Assembly: GCF_040412425.1 (NCBI RefSeq)
Contig: NC_089781.1
Location: 53,599,486 to 53,663,485, forward strand
Direction of reading: 5' to 3'
DNA: 64,000 nt
Origin: Macrobrachium rosenbergii
Taxonomy: Eukaryota > Arthropoda > Malacostraca > Decapoda > Palaemonidae
Each line of letters opens with the position of its first letter. The stretch's first letter is position 1. Below the pieces are notes generated by a model that made no database searches, was not told the DNA's origin, and worked only from the letters and a program-made list of their open reading frames with translations. Below are positions 60,980-64,000 of this stretch, piece after piece. A program made the position numbers and the translations under genes.

Positions 60980-61379
60980 TGTAAGGTCTCCCCTGAAACC
61001 TGTTCTCCTCCGCTCCGTTTTCTGTAAGGGACCTTCCAGCCTTCACCTTAGAGGACTCCGCGACCCGAGGTCGTCGGGTCGCGGTCATCGGAAGTGTCCC
61101 ACTGTTGAATTATGTAAAAATGAGACCAGATGACATTAATAACATATTATTATTTACTGTAACATTTGTCTGGCAGGTCATATACCATGACTTAGATTTT
61201 GTTTCTCAATGTTGTATATATTGTATTTGTATAATTGGTTGACCCAGTTCACACATATGCCCTTTATGCACCGGGCCTTCATCAAGATAAGGCTGCGGTC
61301 CTTTTAAGGAAGTCATGTACATTTTTTGTCAATAAATCAGTTTCACTGTTCTGTCATTGTATTTTTGGACAACCTTATA
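60980..61379 (+). repeat. 3' LTR of the GC-rich gypsy element
   Basis: Runs from TGTAAGGTCTCCCC to GGACAACCTTATA. It differs from the 5' LTR at about two dozen positions, mostly transitions clustered in the first 150 bp, plus a few short indels. It is followed by ATTT, matching the base before the 5' LTR. Confidence 0.9.
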
Positions 61380-63181
61380 ATTTCGTTGCAATCGTTTACA
61401 CATTCGGAGGGATGACAAGCAGTGACTGCACTCTACAAAACCAGAATATGCCTATGTTTAACTTAAAGTTACAATATGATCGGGTATACAAGTCATATTG
61501 GATATAATTTGCTGAGAATTTTCTTAAGGACATTATCTCCTCTCAAAATAACAGGATCATAAGAAATGACATAGATCTGTACTGTCCTATGTCTTTATGT
61601 CGTTCGGATTATAGGTCTATCTTATATTCAGCCGTTTTACTGTGATTCTTGTTGTGGTTATTCTTGTTTTTGTTGATTGATTGATTATGAAATTTAGGTC
61701 TTGAAGACCAAGCGCCAAAACCCATCAGGATTATTCAGCGCCGTAATGAAGGTGAAATATATAAATTAATGATGTGATTGATAATGAAAAGGTGAATGAT
61801 GACATACTGTACTAGTATAATTCAGTGGCTGCTGTTATGGTGGTTGCAGTGTCCTCGAAAAGTTTTCATATGTAACCTAACATTACAGATTAAAAACTGA
61901 CCTATTCATAAAATACTGGTGTAGAGAATTATCTGCCCACTCTTGTTAACTGAAATTTAGTCATTTGTTTTAATTAAAAGTAATCACAATCTTTATGAAT
62001 ATAGTCTACGCTAGAATATTCTCCTGACAACAGAAAGAGAGAGAGAGAGAGAAATTTACTGACTCTTATCTATCCTTTTGTCCAACAGGATAATCAACAA
62101 GAATGCACCCAAAATCAAGTGATTCACAGGCTACTCGCATACTGACTTTTTCAGCTATCATTTATTTTTTTCTTATTTCGTGAAGTATCTTATGATGCCT
62201 TCCTACCATAGCCTTCATTTTCATAGAAATGCTACAGCAGCCTTATATTTACTCATCGCAGTAATATCATTTGTTATCCCTTTTGTAAATATATTTTCAA
62301 TATAGTTCACTAAGAGCAGTTTGATAGTTGTGTGTAAGGCTGAGACAGTCCTATGATTGATCTGTGTGTGCCATCGGCTACGTGCCCACAAGTTTGACTT
62401 TTATCCTCTGTGGTATAAGTGGCATTACAATTACTATGGCCATCCACGCATGTATGTGTATGTGCACTTGCTCATACATGTACATTCCACTTTATGCATA
62501 TACATTATATATCGTGGAGTTGAAACTACTATATTAATTAAAAGCTAGTTCATTTCCAACAGATACGGGTACAAAACTATTTGCGACTGTATGCCCAAGC
62601 CCTGTCATTGTCTCAAAATATAAGAATTTGATATGTAGGCCTATGCACTGTCATTGCCCCAAAATATAAGAAACTGACGTGTGGGCCTATGCCCTGTCAT
62701 GGCCCCAAAATATAATTGACGTGTAGGCCTATGACCTGTCATTGCCTCAAAATATAAGAATTTGACGTGTAGGCCTAATCTCTCAATGATATTAACATTT
62801 GACATGGCTGCATAAGTCTATGCTTCCTTTCAATTAATGTGGTCTATGTGAGATTGCTTATTTAGGCCAACACCAATTTAAAAGAAAAACAAAAGCAAGA
62901 TGCTTGTGTATTTAGGCTGCACATGATAAAAAAAAAAAAAAAAAAAAAGGTGCACAGACAAAATGATCATAGATCTTCATAACGACATATAACTTAATAT
63001 ATCTTTTACCAGAGATATCAACTGCATACTTCACAACTCTGGGAACCATTATCTGTGGTGTCATGATTCACGCACGAAACGCAACATTACCGAATGGAGT
63101 CAAATCCGTACTGGAAATCATTTGGACTATTAACTAATGTGGCACCATTTCCTTTTCAAGAGCTAGCCTATCACTGGTGTG
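61380..63181. other. Right interior of the DNA transposon
   Basis: AT-rich, with no transposase motif recognised. It holds a (GA)n near 62035, a 46 bp minisatellite at 62600-62785 and a poly(A) run near 62930. Short open frames look fortuitous. Confidence 0.4.
62600..62785. repeat. 46 bp minisatellite
   Basis: Four units share CTGTCATTG followed by CCCCAAAATATAAGAA, then TGACGTGTAGGCCTATG. Anchors are at 62602, 62648, 62694 and 62736 (periods 46, 46, 42). It lies inside the DNA transposon. Confidence 0.85.
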
Positions 63182-63235
63182 CAGTGGGCAGGGTTTAGCT
63201 GCAAAGCTAGGTGGACTCTGCTATAGTCTGAACAT

Positions 63236-64000
63236 GTGAAGAATTTGACCCATTGAAGTCTTTTCAAGGTGTTAACCATAAAAGAACAGTACCTACGAGC
63301 CTAAGAAGTCAGGTTATTGATGATTGACATGAGAGCACACCTGGAGGAGATGAGACAGTTAGATTAATAAAAGAATCTTTCCATTGGAAAGGAATTTACA
63401 AGGACGTTAGTAATTATGTGAAAAGTTGTAATACTTGTAATAGCTACAAAGGAAGAACAGGTAAGAAAATACCTTTAGGGAAGTATCCAATTCCAAAAAC
63501 TCCATTCGAAAAAGTATTAATAGATCTCATCACTAACTTGCACACCACGAGTAAAGGGAATGAGAATATACTAGTGTGTACATATACACACTTACTAGAT
63601 GTGCAGAGCTAATACCAATAACGGGAAAAGGAGCTAAAGAATGCGCAGTTGCTCTCTCTGACAAAATCTTTTGTAGATATTCTGCTCCACAGCTTATAAT
63701 TTCTGACAATGGTACAGAATTCAATAACTCACTAGTACAAGAAATTTGTGATGCATTCAAAGCAAAGAAAGTAATGATACAACCGTATCATCCAGCTAGC
63801 AATGGTTTAGTAGAAAGGAATACCAGAAAAGTGCTAGATGCATTAAGGCATACAGTAGGACAGGATCCTGAATGGGATATCAACTTATCTAAAGTCCAAT
63901 TATCATTAAATGCTAGGAATTATTCCCGTACACAAGCAACACCAATAAAAGCTGTGATGGGATATGAACCAAGATTACCATATGCATGGCTGAATCAGCC
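63236..64000 (+). pseudogene. Gypsy integrase, running off the window
   Basis: EEFDPLKSFQGVNHK starts right after the DNA transposon. The zinc domain follows (SFHWKGIYKDVSNYVKSCNTC, then CNSYKG; the upstream His region is degenerate, with a stop). The core has VLIDLITNLHTTSKGNENIL (first Asp), SDNGTEFNNSLVQEICDAF (second Asp near 63705) and PYHPASNGLVERN (Glu near 63815), then VGQDPEWDINLSKVQ. The residue set looks complete, but frameshifts (near 63605) and a stop break it. It continues past 64000. Its AT-rich codon use differs sharply from the GC-rich gypsy nested upstream, so it is a different family. Confidence 0.82.

Larger units (their letters stand above)
55764..63235. mobile_element. 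DNA transposon with 40 bp inverted ends
   Basis: GCAAAGTCCACC...CCACTG (55768-55807) is matched by its reverse complement at 63182-63231 over ~40 bp with about two mismatches. TATA flanks both ends (55764-55767 and 63232-63235), consistent with a TATA (or TA) target duplication. Excluding the gypsy element inserted at 56240-61379, the transposon is ~2.3 kb. I recognise no transposase. The superfamily is unknown; the 4 bp duplication would fit few families. It appears to interrupt a gypsy pol gene. Confidence 0.7.

Overview
This 64 kb window looks like repeat-dense nuclear DNA from an arthropod, most likely a decapod crustacean. That assignment is an inference. It rests on very long (TA)n, (GA)n and (CA)n tracts, an I/Jockey-like LINE with a (TAA)n-type tail, Ty3/gypsy, BEL/Pao and DIRS-like elements, piggyBac and pogo/mariner-type MITEs, and frequent TAGGCCTA-type words. 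I see no convincing host protein-coding gene, rRNA or tRNA gene. Nearly every recognisable coding stretch belongs to a transposable element and is broken by stops or frameshifts. The window is best read as a nested fossil bed of mobile elements.

Layout. 1-5.5 kb: a pogo-like MITE, a BEL/Pao gag relic, a foldback-type element, then on the minus strand a DIRS-like tyrosine recombinase and a BEL/Pao pol fragment fused to a gypsy reverse transcriptase fragment. 5.5-8.3 kb: a TTAA-flanked non-autonomous piggyBac element filled with ~370 bp tandem repeats, and the left end of a second copy. 8.3-17.5 kb: an AT-rich, heavily decayed gypsy element of the env-bearing (errantivirus-like) type. 17.5-23.06 kb: a piggyBac element with a second ~380 bp array, two (TA)n tracts enclosing a Penelope-like hairpin cassette, and a GC-rich transposase pseudogene. 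Its right end sits in a TTAA of a LINE copy. 23.06-24.7 kb: that LINE fragment and a tandem trio of tRNA-derived SINE-like units. 24.7-27.2 kb: a 580 bp (CA/TA) tract followed by a ~1.9 kb palindrome built on LINE 3' ends.

27-35 kb: low-information AT-rich DNA, two more hairpin cassettes in (TA)n, LTR-like repeats, an isolated env C-terminus and a GC-rich Gag/protease-like fragment. 35.3-51.2 kb: three copies of one LINE family on the minus strand. Copies A and B are deletion derivatives duplicated around a 377 bp satellite array. Copy C is full length, ~6.5 kb, with a 12 bp target-site duplication. 51.2-55.3 kb: pogo/mariner-type MITEs and GA/TA microsatellites. 55.3-64 kb: a gypsy integrase gene (running off the window) interrupted by a DNA transposon with 40 bp inverted ends, itself interrupted by a nearly complete GC-rich gypsy element with both LTRs.

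The elements do not form a pathway. Their logic is parasitic nesting: TTAA sites used by piggyBac, TA sites and (TA)n tracts used by pogo-like elements, and LTR elements landing in everything. The most unusual features are the piggyBac elements whose bodies are satellite arrays, the repeated hairpin cassettes with hammerhead-like motifs inside (TA)n, and the large LINE-derived palindrome.
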